39,043 bases of DNA from positions 1 to 39,043 of the forward strand of contig JBMNSJ010000017.1 in the NCBI GenBank assembly GCA_050945135.1, written 5' to 3'. Under the pieces are notes generated by a model. That model saw only the letters and a list, made by a program, of their open reading frames with translations. It did not search any database and had not been told where the DNA came from. The translations under genes and the position numbers were made by a program. The stretch is from WRIS01 sp050945135 (GTDB taxonomy: Bacteria; Actinomycetota; Coriobacteriia; Coriobacteriales; Eggerthellaceae). Position 1 is the first letter of the stretch. The number at the start of each line of letters is the position of its first letter. Positions 7,685 to 15,374 of the stretch are shown one piece after another.

Positions 7685-8512
7685 ATGCCTGTTGGTGCAG
7701 CAAGAATGCCCCTTTTCGATCACCTTGGCGAGCTTCGTATGCGTCTTGTGCGCATTGTTGCCTGCTTGGTTATCTCCATTTTTGTATTCTATCTTGCGTC
7801 TTTAACAGTAGCCGAAATACTTATGATGCCTGTGGCAGAATACCTGCCAAAAGACGAGGGCGGGCAAGTTCAGCTAATGTATTTCGGAGGTCTGGACGCC
7901 TTCACCTATCGCTTTATGGTGTCGTTTTGGGTGTCGCTGGTAGTATGCATGCCGGTTATATTATGGCAGCTCCTCGCATTTTTTCTGCCTGCCTTAAAGC
8001 CTAGTGAGCGTAAGTGGTTCGTTCCTACTTTCGCCGCGGGAGTTGGACTTTTCATTTTCGGAACCGTGTTCTGCTACTTCATTATTTTGCCGGCGGCTTT
8101 TGAGTGGCTGACTGAACAAGCAGGCGATTTATTGGTGCTCATGCCCGAGGCAAAGCAGTGGCTCAGCCTTATTATTAAGTTCGAGATTGGCTTCGGCCTT
8201 GCTTTTGAGCTGCCATTAGTCATTTTCTATCTGGTAATCTTTGACATCGTTCCTTACGCGAAGCTTCGGAAAAACTGGCGCACGGTCTACATCGTGCTCA
8301 TGGTTATTTCTGCAATGGTTACGCCAGATGCTTCTCCAATAACCATGTTGCTCATGTGCGCGGCAATGATTGGTCTTTACGAGGTAAGTCTCTTTATCGC
8401 TCGCATCGCGCTCAGGAGACGCATCAAGAGACAAGACGAAGAACTTGCGAAAGAAGAAGCTGAACAAGCCGCGTGGGAAGAAGAACGCGCTCGTAAAAAG
8501 GCAGCAGAATAA
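7685..8512 (+). CDS. tatC: Twin-arginine translocase subunit TatC
   Basis: Polytopic receptor of the Tat pathway that binds RR signal peptides. The N-terminal F-D-H-L-G-E-L-R signature lies at residues 10-17, followed by six hydrophobic segments. The conserved first periplasmic loop and F-F-L-P-A-L-K-P-S-E-R segment (about 99-109, with the key Glu) are present. The C-terminal ~35 residues are a highly charged Glu/Lys/Arg cytoplasmic extension. Length is 275 aa. The RBS GGGGGAG lies in the end of the preceding tat gene, so the two form an operon. Confidence 0.96.
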   Translation: MPVGAARMPLFDHLGELRMRLVRIVACLVISIFVFYLASLTVAEILMMPVAEYLPKDEGGQVQLMYFGGLDAFTYRFMVSFWVSLVVCMPVILWQLLAFFLPALKPSERKWFVPTFAAGVGLFIFGTVFCYFIILPAAFEWLTEQAGDLLVLMPEAKQWLSLIIKFEIGFGLAFELPLVIFYLVIFDIVPYAKLRKNWRTVYIVLMVISAMVTPDASPITMLLMCAAMIGLYEVSLFIARIALRRRIKRQDEELAKEEAEQAAWEEERARKKAAE

Positions 8513-8543
8513 TCGTAAAACCTGAGCTCAAGAAGGTGCTATC

Positions 8544-8918
8544 GTGCATGAATTAGGAATCATGACTGGCGTTATTGAATCAGTTGAAAAAGCTGCTCGC
8601 GATGCTGGTGCTGATAAGGTCATAAGGGTAGATCTTTCTGTTGGAGTGATGACCGAGGCAATCGAAGATGCACTTCAGTTTGCTTTTGAGGCACTATCTG
8701 AGAACAGTTTCTTAAAAGGAGCTAAACTCCAGATTACTATGGTCGAGCCGAAGAGCAGGTGTAATTCCTGTGGGGCAGTCTATGAACACGACCGATTCCA
8801 CATGGTATGTCCCGAATGCAATTCGTATGAAACAAAACTTATCGCAGGAAAAGAGCTTCAGATTGATTCAATTGAAGTTGACATTCCTGACGACGAAGAT
8901 ACAAAAGAAGAGCTATGA
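8544..8918 (+). CDS. hypA: HypA, hydrogenase/urease nickel metallochaperone
   Basis: Delivers nickel to [NiFe]-hydrogenase precursors (or urease) together with HypB. It starts MHELGIM, where His2 and the N-terminal amine bind nickel. The zinc site is C-x-x-C (CNSC) and C-x-x-C (CPEC) in the second half. The 124 aa length fits the family. The start is GTG 8544 with AGAAGG 7 bases upstream. The gene lies 31 bases after tatC and directly before hypB. Confidence 0.96.
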   Translation: MHELGIMTGVIESVEKAARDAGADKVIRVDLSVGVMTEAIEDALQFAFEALSENSFLKGAKLQITMVEPKSRCNSCGAVYEHDRFHMVCPECNSYETKLIAGKELQIDSIEVDIPDDEDTKEEL

Positions 8919-8934
8919 GGAGCGTGAGCAGCAT

Positions 8935-9591
8935 ATGGCACACATTGATATGAAGCAGCCTATTCTCGATAAGAATGATCGCTTAGCCCAGGAAAACCGC
9001 GAACTGTTTGATCAGCACAAAGTGTTTGTGCTCGATGTACTTGCAAGCCCTGGGTCAGGTAAGACTTCGACCATTCTGGCAACGATTGACGCGCTGCGTG
9101 ATGAGTTCAACATTGCTGTCATCGAGGGAGATATTGCGTCAAATGTTGATGCCGAAAAAATCAAAGCCCAGGGAATCGCTGCTGTTCAGATTAATACGGG
9201 TGGTGCCTGTCACCTCGAAAGCGAAATGATTCGCCGTGCAGTTAATGTGCTTGATCTTGAACGTCTCGACTTAATAATTATAGAAAACGTTGGCAACCTG
9301 GTATGCCCGACTGATTTTAACTTGGGAGAGCATGCAAAAGTCATGATCTTAAGCGTTCCTGAAGGCGATGATAAACCTTTGAAATATCCTGGCGTATTCC
9401 AGGTTTCTGAAGCAATTATCCTGAACAAAGTTGATACCATGCCGGTGTTCAACTTCAACGAAGAAGCATTTCGAAGCTCTATTCAAAGCCTTAATCCAAC
9501 TGCACCCATTTTCCCGATGTCTGCTACAAAGGGCGAAGGCGTTGAAGCTTGGGCGGAGTGGCTCGCAGAAAAGATTCGCGCCATCCAGTAA
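8935..9591 (+). CDS. hypB: HypB, GTPase for hydrogenase nickel insertion
   Basis: SIMIBI-class GTPase working with HypA in nickel insertion. Numbering is from ATG 8935 (218 aa). The P-loop A-S-P-G-S-G-K-T lies near 37-44. EGDIAS and the metal-binding segment TGGACHLES follow near 66-95, then ENVGNLVCPTDFNLGE and NKVD. There is no N-terminal His-rich stretch and no CxxCGC high-affinity nickel motif. The start is chosen because MAHIDMK is the normal beginning and GAGGAG lies at the hypA stop. No hydrogenase, urease or hypCDEF gene is in the window. Confidence 0.95.
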   Translation: MAHIDMKQPILDKNDRLAQENRELFDQHKVFVLDVLASPGSGKTSTILATIDALRDEFNIAVIEGDIASNVDAEKIKAQGIAAVQINTGGACHLESEMIRRAVNVLDLERLDLIIIENVGNLVCPTDFNLGEHAKVMILSVPEGDDKPLKYPGVFQVSEAIILNKVDTMPVFNFNEEAFRSSIQSLNPTAPIFPMSATKGEGVEAWAEWLAEKIRAIQ

Positions 9592-9694
9592 TCTATCTAC
9601 TTGATTGCTCGCGTTCGCTTGCTCTTTTGCGCTTCGTCGTGCTTGGCATTCCGCTGTGTTTAGTGCTTTTACCTGTGTGTTCTCGCGGGTTTGA

Positions 9695-9823
9695 TGCGTA
9701 CCTTCCTACATAAACAATCGAGGATTTCTTCGCGGTAGCGCAGGAGCGAACCATAAAGCGTGGCGTGAAGAAAAGGCGAGAATGTATGTGGCTACTGAGG
9801 ATGAGTTCTACGCATGGACCTAA
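9695..9823 (+). pseudogene. Protein-like open segment without a start, possible gene remnant
   Basis: Between TGA 9692-9694 and TAA 9821-9823 one frame is open for 42 codons with a convincing amino-acid mix (GFLRGSAGANHKAWREE, then ending DEFYAWT). The only in-frame ATG (9782) would leave 13 residues and no RBS is evident. It looks like the C-terminal relic of a decayed gene. I do not recognise the family. Confidence 0.25.
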
Positions 9824-9850
9824 TCTGGCAATCAGCTTGAAACAAAATGC

Positions 9851-9859
9851 TGCGATACT
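9851..9859 (+). promoter_or_regulatory. Extended -10 element upstream of nadE
   Basis: TG-C-GATACT followed by an overlapping TACTAT (9856-9861). Transcription would begin near 9866, about 33 nt before ATG 9899, with GAGAAGGG as the ribosome-binding site. No clear -35, as expected for an extended -10 promoter. Confidence 0.35.
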
Positions 9860-9898
9860 ATGTCACGCAGGAACGTATTTTCGCGAGAAGGGTAAGCG

Positions 9899-10717
9899 AT
9901 GGATGTTCAGGAAAAATATGAGAGATGTACAAGTTTTTTGAAAGACCAGGTTCACGCGCTCGGGTTTACCGATGTCGTTATAGGGCTTTCTGGTGGTATA
10001 GATTCAGCACTTGTGGCAACGCTTTGCGTTGATGCACTAGGGGCAGATAAAGTACATGGCGTGCTCCTCCCGGGGCCATACTCCAGCAGCCATTCGATTG
10101 ATGATGCTCAGGCACTCGGAGATAATCTTGGCATCGAGCATGAAATTGTATCCATAGTTGAGCCCTACGAAGCTTTCGAGCGAGTTCTTAGCAGGGGCGG
10201 CAAGGTCAAACTTGAAGGTCTGACGGCAGAAAACATTCAAGCTCGTTGTCGTATGGTGTGCTTGATGGCGCTTTCCAACCGAAACAACTGGCTCATGATA
10301 AATACTGGCAACAAAAGCGAAGCTATGATGGGTTATTCAACTCTTTACGGCGACACCGCTGGAGCTCTTGCTCCACTTGGTGGCCTGTATAAAACTGACG
10401 TATTTGCCCTGTCTCACTGGCGAAACGAACAAAGCATCCAAAAAGGCGAAGTGCCTCCTATTCCGGAAAACACCATTGAAAAGCCGCCGAGCGCCGAGCT
10501 TTCACCAAACCAAAATGACGAACGGTCTATGGGGCTTAGTTATGCCAAGCTCGATCCGCTACTGATTACTCTTGAAGAAGAAGGAAAGTCAATAGAAGAG
10601 GCTGCAGCCCTTGGCTACCCCAAAGAAGAGGTAGAGCGCATTAAGAAGATTGTCGATAAAAATGCATTTAAGCGTGCGCTAGAACCCCCCTTTCCAAAAG
10701 ATCCTTTTTACGCATAA
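9899..10717 (+). CDS. nadE: NH3-dependent NAD+ synthetase
   Basis: Cytosolic enzyme that amidates nicotinate adenine dinucleotide with ATP and ammonia. The PP-loop S-G-G-I-D-S lies near residues 30-35. Other family motifs are GPYSSSHSIDDA, NTGNKSE, YGD-AGALAPLGGLYKTDV and the P2-type loop I-P-x-x-x-I-E-K-P-P-S-A-E-L. At 272 aa it lacks the N-terminal glutaminase domain, so it is the short ammonia-dependent form. The ATG is preceded by AAGGG. It is probably monocistronic, since the next gene appears to have its own promoter. Confidence 0.96.
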   Translation: MDVQEKYERCTSFLKDQVHALGFTDVVIGLSGGIDSALVATLCVDALGADKVHGVLLPGPYSSSHSIDDAQALGDNLGIEHEIVSIVEPYEAFERVLSRGGKVKLEGLTAENIQARCRMVCLMALSNRNNWLMINTGNKSEAMMGYSTLYGDTAGALAPLGGLYKTDVFALSHWRNEQSIQKGEVPPIPENTIEKPPSAELSPNQNDERSMGLSYAKLDPLLITLEEEGKSIEEAAALGYPKEEVERIKKIVDKNAFKRALEPPFPKDPFYA

Positions 10718-10771
10718 AGATACACTGCTTGACGTATGGCATCGTCGCACCCGGTCGCGTACTATGGGTGT

Positions 10772-12001
10772 ATGAAAGAATACTTGACTAGCGATAGACA
10801 AATGCAGACGCGCGATTGGCTTTTCGATGCAGGAATTGCTGCCGCGGCTTTGGCTTTCGGCTGTCTCCAGTTGCTCCTCAATTCGTCCACCATCATCATT
10901 GCCGACGAAGGGTTTCGCCAGATGATGGGCGTGGTTAACACAAGTCCGCCCACTATTGCGTATGTGGCCATGGCAATCACGACGCTTCCGCTGATATTGC
11001 GGCGTCTCTATTCGTGGCCGGTGCTTATTTTTACGCTGTTGTCATTTTTCTTTTTTCAGGATTTGTTTAGAGGTTACGCTTTTGCCGTCATTGGCCCCGC
11101 GGTGGCTTTGTTTACCATAGCTCACGAGCGAAGCCGCAATGAAACAATCCTAGCGAGTGTAATAGCAATTGTTGCCTTACTTTTTGTTGTGGTTCCTGCA
11201 AGTAATGCCTCGTTGGCCTTGTTCCTACGCATTCAAAATATGATGTATATGGCTGTTGCTGCTCTTGCAGGATACGCCCTACGCATGCACCAAGAATATG
11301 TTGTTGAAGCAGAACAGCGGGCACTTGAAGCCGAAAAGGCAACCGAAGAAGAAGCAGCGAGGCGGGTTGAAGAAGAGCGCGTCCGTATTGCTCGAGAGGT
11401 TCACGATATTAACGCACACTCCTTATCGGCTATTAGCATTCAAGCGGCTGCGGCTGAGCGTATCGTCGAGACTGATCCAGAAGCTGCCAAGCACGCTATT
11501 GCAACTGTTCGCACGACATCAAAGGTGGCGCTTGATGAAATACGTGCGATGATTGGGGTGCTACGACAAGAGCCAGGTCAAGAATCGATGGCGCCCACTT
11601 CAGGCACCGAACGCATGGAAGACCTAGTACGGTACCTCACGGAAGCTGGGCTTGAGGTTGAGTTTCAACAAAGCGAGTACGAAAAAGACCGGGTTCCAAG
11701 CTATATCGACATCGCTCTTTTCGGTATTGCACGAGAATCAATTACTAACATTATTCGTCATGCACAGGCAACACAGGTGAGCATCACTTTGAGGACAGGT
11801 CCCGCTAAGGCTTATTTGTCTATCGACGATAATGGCATTGGCATAAGTTATGGGGCGGAAGCAACAGGTCATGGCATTCAGGGAATGTCTGAGCGCGTAG
11901 GGGTTTTGGGCGGAGTGCTCACAACTAGAAATCGTGCCCAAGGAGGCTTCTCGGTTCAGGTAGAAATTCCGCTCGACAGTAAAGGAGAAGCGCATGAATG
12001 A
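10772..12001 (+). CDS. NarL-partner sensor histidine kinase (HisKA_3 type)
   Basis: Membrane sensor of a two-component system. Starting at ATG 10772 it is 409 aa; an in-frame ATG at 10736 adds 12 residues but has no RBS. Five or six hydrophobic segments fill roughly residues 18-172 with no large extracellular domain. A Glu/Ala-rich coiled coil (about 177-207) leads to the dimerisation box R-I-A-R-E-V-H-D-I-N-A-H-S, with the phosphoacceptor His at 211. The ATPase part has N-box E-S-I-T-N-I-I-R-H-A, D-D-N-G-I-G and G-H-G-I-Q-G-M-S-E-R-V. A TACTAT hexamer at 10760-10765 is placed so that the transcript could begin at the ATG. The stimulus is unknown. It overlaps the regulator gene by 8 bases. 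Confidence 0.9.
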   Translation: MKEYLTSDRQMQTRDWLFDAGIAAAALAFGCLQLLLNSSTIIIADEGFRQMMGVVNTSPPTIAYVAMAITTLPLILRRLYSWPVLIFTLLSFFFFQDLFRGYAFAVIGPAVALFTIAHERSRNETILASVIAIVALLFVVVPASNASLALFLRIQNMMYMAVAALAGYALRMHQEYVVEAEQRALEAEKATEEEAARRVEEERVRIAREVHDINAHSLSAISIQAAAAERIVETDPEAAKHAIATVRTTSKVALDEIRAMIGVLRQEPGQESMAPTSGTERMEDLVRYLTEAGLEVEFQQSEYEKDRVPSYIDIALFGIARESITNIIRHAQATQVSITLRTGPAKAYLSIDDNGIGISYGAEATGHGIQGMSERVGVLGGVLTTRNRAQGGFSVQVEIPLDSKGEAHE

Positions 12002-12779
12002 AGAAATCCTTGGCGGGGAATCCCTTTACGATGAGCGATATCGAGTCGCACAACAGCACTTGCGAAAGAAAAGCGAAGAAGCGCTTCGTCAGGCAGAGCA
12101 AAAGCAAGAAAAGCCAAAGATAACACTTCTCATCGTAGATGATCAAGAATTGGTGAGGAGCGGGTTTCGCCTGATACTTTCTTCGTATGACAATCTTACG
12201 ATTCTCGGAGAGGCCACCAATGGGCTTGAGGCAACACGGCTGGCGCGCGAATTGCAGCCCGATCTTGTGTTGATGGATATTCGCATGCCCGTGATGAACG
12301 GCATCGAAGCAACAGAGGCGATATGCTCAGATCCTGAATGTGAGGCAACGCGAGTGTTGGTCTTAACCACCTTCGATTTGGATGAGTATATCTACGATGC
12401 CCTTACTGCAGGTGCAAGCGGTTTTTTACTGAAAGATTCCGAGCCAAACGATATCGTGGCTGCCATAGAAGTAATCGCTGCCGGAGATGCGCTTATACAA
12501 CCTTCCATTACTAAGCGCCTCATTGAGGCATTTGTTGGTTCACGCCCTCATCTTTCGCGCAAGGTTTCATCATTAGAGCAGCTTACCGAGCGCGAAACGG
12601 AAATACTATCTCTTGTTGCTTTGGGGTTATCGAATCAGGAAATCGCAGATAGATTAGTCATATCGCCCGCAACAGTCAAAACGCATCTTGCGCGTATTAT
12701 GTCGAAAACTGATGCTCACGATCGTGCGCAGTTAGTGGTAATCGCCTACGAAAATGGACTGGTGGTACCAGGAGCGTAA
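11994..12779 (+). CDS. NarL/LuxR-family response regulator
   Basis: DNA-binding partner of the preceding kinase. An unusual charged extension (1-40, Glu/Lys/Gln/Arg rich) precedes the receiver domain (about 43-160). The receiver has acidic D49/D50, phosphoacceptor D95 in L-M-D-I-R-M-P, T125/T126 and K147. The C-terminal LuxR helix-turn-helix (about 197-255) has L-T-E-R-E-T-E-I-L and S-N-Q-E-I-A. The start is supported by AAAGGAG 7 bases upstream, so the extension is probably real. Target genes are not evident; flanking genes (nadE, groESL) are generic. Confidence 0.94.
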   Translation: MNEEILGGESLYDERYRVAQQHLRKKSEEALRQAEQKQEKPKITLLIVDDQELVRSGFRLILSSYDNLTILGEATNGLEATRLARELQPDLVLMDIRMPVMNGIEATEAICSDPECEATRVLVLTTFDLDEYIYDALTAGASGFLLKDSEPNDIVAAIEVIAAGDALIQPSITKRLIEAFVGSRPHLSRKVSSLEQLTERETEILSLVALGLSNQEIADRLVISPATVKTHLARIMSKTDAHDRAQLVVIAYENGLVVPGA

Positions 12780-12873
12780 GCGAGGGCAATCCTGTTTACG
12801 CTTCGAGAGATTATTTCGTACCTGCGCTCTGTGAAGGTTTTGTCAAACTTACAATATTCACTCGTCCCTACGA

Positions 12874-12879
12874 TAGTAT
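12874..12879 (+). promoter_or_regulatory. Candidate -10 of the groESL promoter
   Basis: TAGTAT lies 10 bases before the CIRCE element, so transcription would begin at about 12886 and CIRCE would occupy the very start of the message. A weak -35 (TTACAA, 12849-12854) is 19 bases away. The placement is plausible but the hexamers are poor. Confidence 0.3.
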
Positions 12880-12889
12880 TTCTAACTGT

Positions 12890-12916
12890 TTGGCACTCGT
12901 TGAATTAGAGTGCTAG
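12890..12916 (+). promoter_or_regulatory. CIRCE operator (HrcA binding site) of groESL
   Basis: TTGGCACTC, nine bases, then GAGTGCTAG: this matches the CIRCE consensus TTAGCACTC-N9-GAGTGCTAA in 16 of 18 arm positions with exact spacing. HrcA bound here represses groESL until heat or protein stress titrates GroEL. hrcA is not in the window. The spacing and location upstream of groES make this call firm. Confidence 0.93.
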
Positions 12917-12933
12917 CACTTTACCGAGAGTGC
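12908..12933 (+). repeat. Overlapping palindromes next to CIRCE
   Basis: The right CIRCE arm is part of a perfect 12-bp palindrome, AGTGCTAGCACT (12909-12920). The GCACT in it pairs again with AGTGC at 12929-12933 across eight bases. Four GCACT/AGTGC half-sites are therefore alternately inverted over 12893-12933. Confidence 0.6.
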
Positions 12934-13036
12934 TTGCTGCTTTTGTACGGGTCAGCTATCCGGCACGTGTAAGGGCTTTCGGGTAATTACTTTATCGAAA
13001 AAGAAACGTGTATAAAAACCTGAAAGGAAGGGAACT

Positions 13037-13324
13037 ATGAACCTAAAACCATTAGGCGATCGCGTTATCGTCAAACAAGACGAGGCGGAAACCACAACAG
13101 CCTCAGGCTTGTTCCTCGCTAGCGAGTCTAAAGAAAAGCCACAAACCGGAACGGTGTTGGCGGTTGGCGAAGGCAAGCTCGATAAGGATGGCAAACATCT
13201 GCCAATGCCAGTTAAAGTGGGCGATCGTGTAATCTACGGTAAATTCGGTGGCACCGACATCACGGTCGACAACGAAGAAGTTCTCATTTTGCGTGCAGAC
13301 GATCTGTATGCAGTTTTCGCATAA
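13037..13324 (+). CDS. groES: GroES co-chaperonin
   Basis: 10-kDa lid of the GroEL chaperonin. The N-terminus K-P-L-G-D-R-V-I-V-K is diagnostic; a mobile loop near residues 17-31 (TTTASGLFLA) and the C-terminal ILRADDLYAVF follow. Length 95 aa is standard. GAAAGGAAGGG precedes the ATG. It is transcribed with groEL (27-nt gap) under CIRCE control. Confidence 0.98.
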   Translation: MNLKPLGDRVIVKQDEAETTTASGLFLASESKEKPQTGTVLAVGEGKLDKDGKHLPMPVKVGDRVIYGKFGGTDITVDNEEVLILRADDLYAVFA

Positions 13325-13351
13325 ATATAGAAGAGATAAGAAAGGCAAATC

Positions 13352-14983
13352 ATGGCTAAAGATATTAAATTTGATGTGGATGCACGCAGCGCACTCGCCG
13401 CTGGTGTCCATAAGCTCTCAGATGCAGTTAAGGTTACCCTTGGTCCAAAGGGTCGTTATGTAGCTCTCGAAAAAAGCTACGGCGCTCCAACCATCACTAA
13501 CGATGGCGTAACCGTTGCAAAAGAGATTGAACTCGAAGATGCTGTAGAAAACATGGGTGCTCAGCTGGTACGCGAGGTTGCAGTTAAGACCAACGATGTT
13601 GCTGGTGACGGAACCACCACCGCAACTTTGCTCGCTGATGTCATCGTAACCGAGGGTCTGCGCAACGTTACTGCTGGCGCTGATGCCCTGGGTATCCGTC
13701 GTGGTATTCAGATGGCAACCGACGCAATCGTTGACGAAATCAAAGACAACGCAATCGAAATTTCTGGTAAAGAGCAGATTGCAAATGTTGGTACCATTTC
13801 TGCTGGTGATGCAGAGATTGGCGAGAAAATCGCTGAGGCAATGGATGCTGTTGGTAACGAAGGCGCAATTTCTGTCGAGGAGAGCCAGACCTTTGGTCTC
13901 GAGATTGAGATTGTAGAGGGTATGCAATATGACCGCGGCTATATTTCGCCTTACATGGCTACCGACATGGAGCGTATGGAAGCAGTTTTGAAAGATCCTT
14001 ACATTCTACTTGCCGATCAAAAAATCTCAAGCATCCAAGATTTTGTAACTCTACTTGAAGATGTTATGAAAAGCGGTCGTCCACTGCTTATCGTTTCTGA
14101 AGATCTTGAGGGTGAAGCGCTGGCTACCATCCTTTTGAACAGACTTCGCGGAACGCTTAGCTGCGTAGCAATTAAAGCTCCCGGCTTTGGCGATCGTCGT
14201 AAGCGCATCCTCGAGGATATCGCTGCGGTTACCGGTGCTCAGGTTATCGACAAAGACTTCGGTATGACGATGGCTGATGCTACTGTCGAGATGCTCGGTC
14301 ATGCAAAAACTGTCAAGGTAACCAAAGACACCACCTTGATTGTTGATGGTTCTGGCGACAAAACGGCAATTGATGAGCGCGTTAACCAGATTAAGGCTGA
14401 AATCGAGAACACCGATTCCGATTTTGATCGCGAAAAACTGCAGGAGCGTTTAGCTAAGTTAGCTGGCGGTGTTGCTGTTCTTCGTGTTGGTGCAGCTACC
14501 GAAACCGAGCTTAAGGAAAAGAAGAGCCGCATTGAAGACGCTTTGCAGGCAACTCGTGCTGCTGTTGAAGAAGGTATTGTTGCTGGCGGTGGCGTTGCGC
14601 TTGTCAATGCACTCCCTGCGCTTGATAAGGTTAAAACTGATGATTCTGACGAGCAGGTTGGCGTCGATATCATTCGCAAGGCACTCGAGGCCCCCATGCG
14701 TGTTATTGCTCAGAACGCTGGTTTTGAGGGAAGCGTTGTTGTCGAGAAGGTTAAGTCGCTCAAGGTTGGCGAAGGTCTTAACTCTGCAACCGGCGAATAT
14801 GGCAACATGGTAGAAATGGGCGTTAACGATCCTGTTAAAGTTACCCGCACCGCGTTGCAATCTGCTTCCAGTGTTGCTGCTTTGATTCTCATCACCGAAG
14901 CAACCATCAATGAGATTCCTACTGATGGTCCAGATCTATCAGCTCTTGCCGGAGCTGCTGGCGGTGGAATGGGAATGATGTAG
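13352..14983 (+). CDS. groEL: GroEL 60-kDa chaperonin
   Basis: Double-ring ATP-dependent protein-folding machine, cytosolic. 543 aa with the family hallmarks: V-T-L-G-P-K-G-R-Y-V near 28-37, D-G-T-T-T-A-T near 86, EGMQYDRGYISPYM near 189, GGGVA near 413 and a Gly/Met-rich C-terminal tail. RBS is AGAAAGG. A 14-bp hairpin follows the stop. Codon use is more uniform than in neighbouring genes, as expected for a highly expressed gene. Confidence 0.98.
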   Translation: MAKDIKFDVDARSALAAGVHKLSDAVKVTLGPKGRYVALEKSYGAPTITNDGVTVAKEIELEDAVENMGAQLVREVAVKTNDVAGDGTTTATLLADVIVTEGLRNVTAGADALGIRRGIQMATDAIVDEIKDNAIEISGKEQIANVGTISAGDAEIGEKIAEAMDAVGNEGAISVEESQTFGLEIEIVEGMQYDRGYISPYMATDMERMEAVLKDPYILLADQKISSIQDFVTLLEDVMKSGRPLLIVSEDLEGEALATILLNRLRGTLSCVAIKAPGFGDRRKRILEDIAAVTGAQVIDKDFGMTMADATVEMLGHAKTVKVTKDTTLIVDGSGDKTAIDERVNQIKAEIENTDSDFDREKLQERLAKLAGGVAVLRVGAATETELKEKKSRIEDALQATRAAVEEGIVAGGGVALVNALPALDKVKTDDSDEQVGVDIIRKALEAPMRVIAQNAGFEGSVVVEKVKSLKVGEGLNSATGEYGNMVEMGVNDPVKVTRTALQSASSVAALILITEATINEIPTDGPDLSALAGAAGGGMGMM

Positions 14984-14984
14984 T

Positions 14985-15016
14985 GTAATACGCTGACCAT
15001 CCGGTCAGCGTATTAC
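14985..15016 (+). terminator. Strong hairpin directly after groEL
   Basis: A perfect 14-bp stem (14985-14998 with 15003-15016) and a four-base ATCC loop begin one base after the groEL stop. There is no U-tract. Position and strength fit a transcription end or 3'-protecting structure. Confidence 0.75.
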
Positions 15017-15027
15017 GCCGATGCTGC

Positions 15028-15127
15028 GAAGCCTTGGGGCGGGAAATCTTGCCCCTCCAAGGCTTCGTCGCGTAACGAAGTACGCGTCCTCTGCCTTTCG
15101 TGGCAATATCTCTCGCCCCAAGGCTTC
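15028..15127 (+). repeat. Mutually exclusive inverted repeats after groEL
   Basis: The arm GAAGCCTTGGGGCG (15028-15041) is perfectly complementary over 14 bp to 15114-15127. It is also complementary over 10 bp to the nearer segment 15057-15066, so two competing hairpins are possible. A small stem, GCGT/ACGC (15070-15073 with 15082-15085), lies between. Confidence 0.7.
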
Positions 15128-15128
15128 T

Positions 15129-15300
15129 CGCTGACGTTAATGGACCAGTGATTCTTTAAGACGCTACAGCGGACCTCGCTGACTTTAGAGGACCAGCGGT
15201 TTAAGCTTTTAGACGGGCTTCTCGCTGACTTTAGCGGGCCAGTGATTCTTACAAGGTTCCTTAGCAAGTCTCGCTAACTTTGATGGCCCAGTGGTTTTGC
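15129..15300 (+). repeat. Four degenerate ~48-nt repeats
   Basis: The core C-G-C-T-R-A-C-x-T-T-x-x-x-x-G-x-C-C-A-G-Y-G recurs at 15129, 15177, 15223 and 15272 (spacings 48, 46 and 49). Each core has CGCTG near one end and CAGTG or CAGCG near the other, so each can form a small hairpin. A T-rich tail (ATTCTT, TTTAAG, ATTCTT, TTTTGC) follows. The spacers between cores are unalike, apart from a shortened core-like piece, CGCTACAGCGGACC, at 15162-15175. Spacing is not a multiple of three, which argues against a protein repeat. Confidence 0.7.
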
Positions 15301-15333
15301 GACTCACGCCAATCTGAACCACCACAGTGGGCT

Positions 15334-15374
15334 TATACTTTTCTAACATGTTCCCAGACGAAAGATGCCAATGA
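15334..15374 (+). promoter_or_regulatory. -10 element and possible 8-codon leader frame ahead of the RNA methyltransferase
   Basis: TATACT (15334-15339) would start transcription near 15346. ATG at 15348 opens an 8-codon frame (MFPDERCQ) whose TGA (15372-15374) overlaps the ATG at 15371 of the methyltransferase as ATGA. This resembles a leader minigene coupled to the main gene. The -35 is poor. Confidence 0.3.

Larger units (their letters stand above)
9592..9898. other. Gene-free interval between hypB and nadE
   Basis: About 307 nt. The left part (9600-9690) shows no structure I trust. The middle holds a protein-like remnant and the right end an extended -10 promoter, both listed separately. 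Confidence 0.5.

Noticed and set aside
7029..7805. Long second open frame overlapping the tatB tail and the start of tatC
   Set aside because: A by-product of low-complexity codons; Leu/Gln/Lys-rich without motifs, and it crosses two well-supported genes.
15013..15267. 84-codon minus-strand frame with W-S-x-K-V-S-E-like echoes
   Set aside because: The echoes come from the DNA repeats; their period is not a multiple of three, so the frame shifts between units, and there is no RBS.
15129..15300. CRISPR array
   Set aside because: Cores are degenerate, only four units, irregular spacing and no cas genes.
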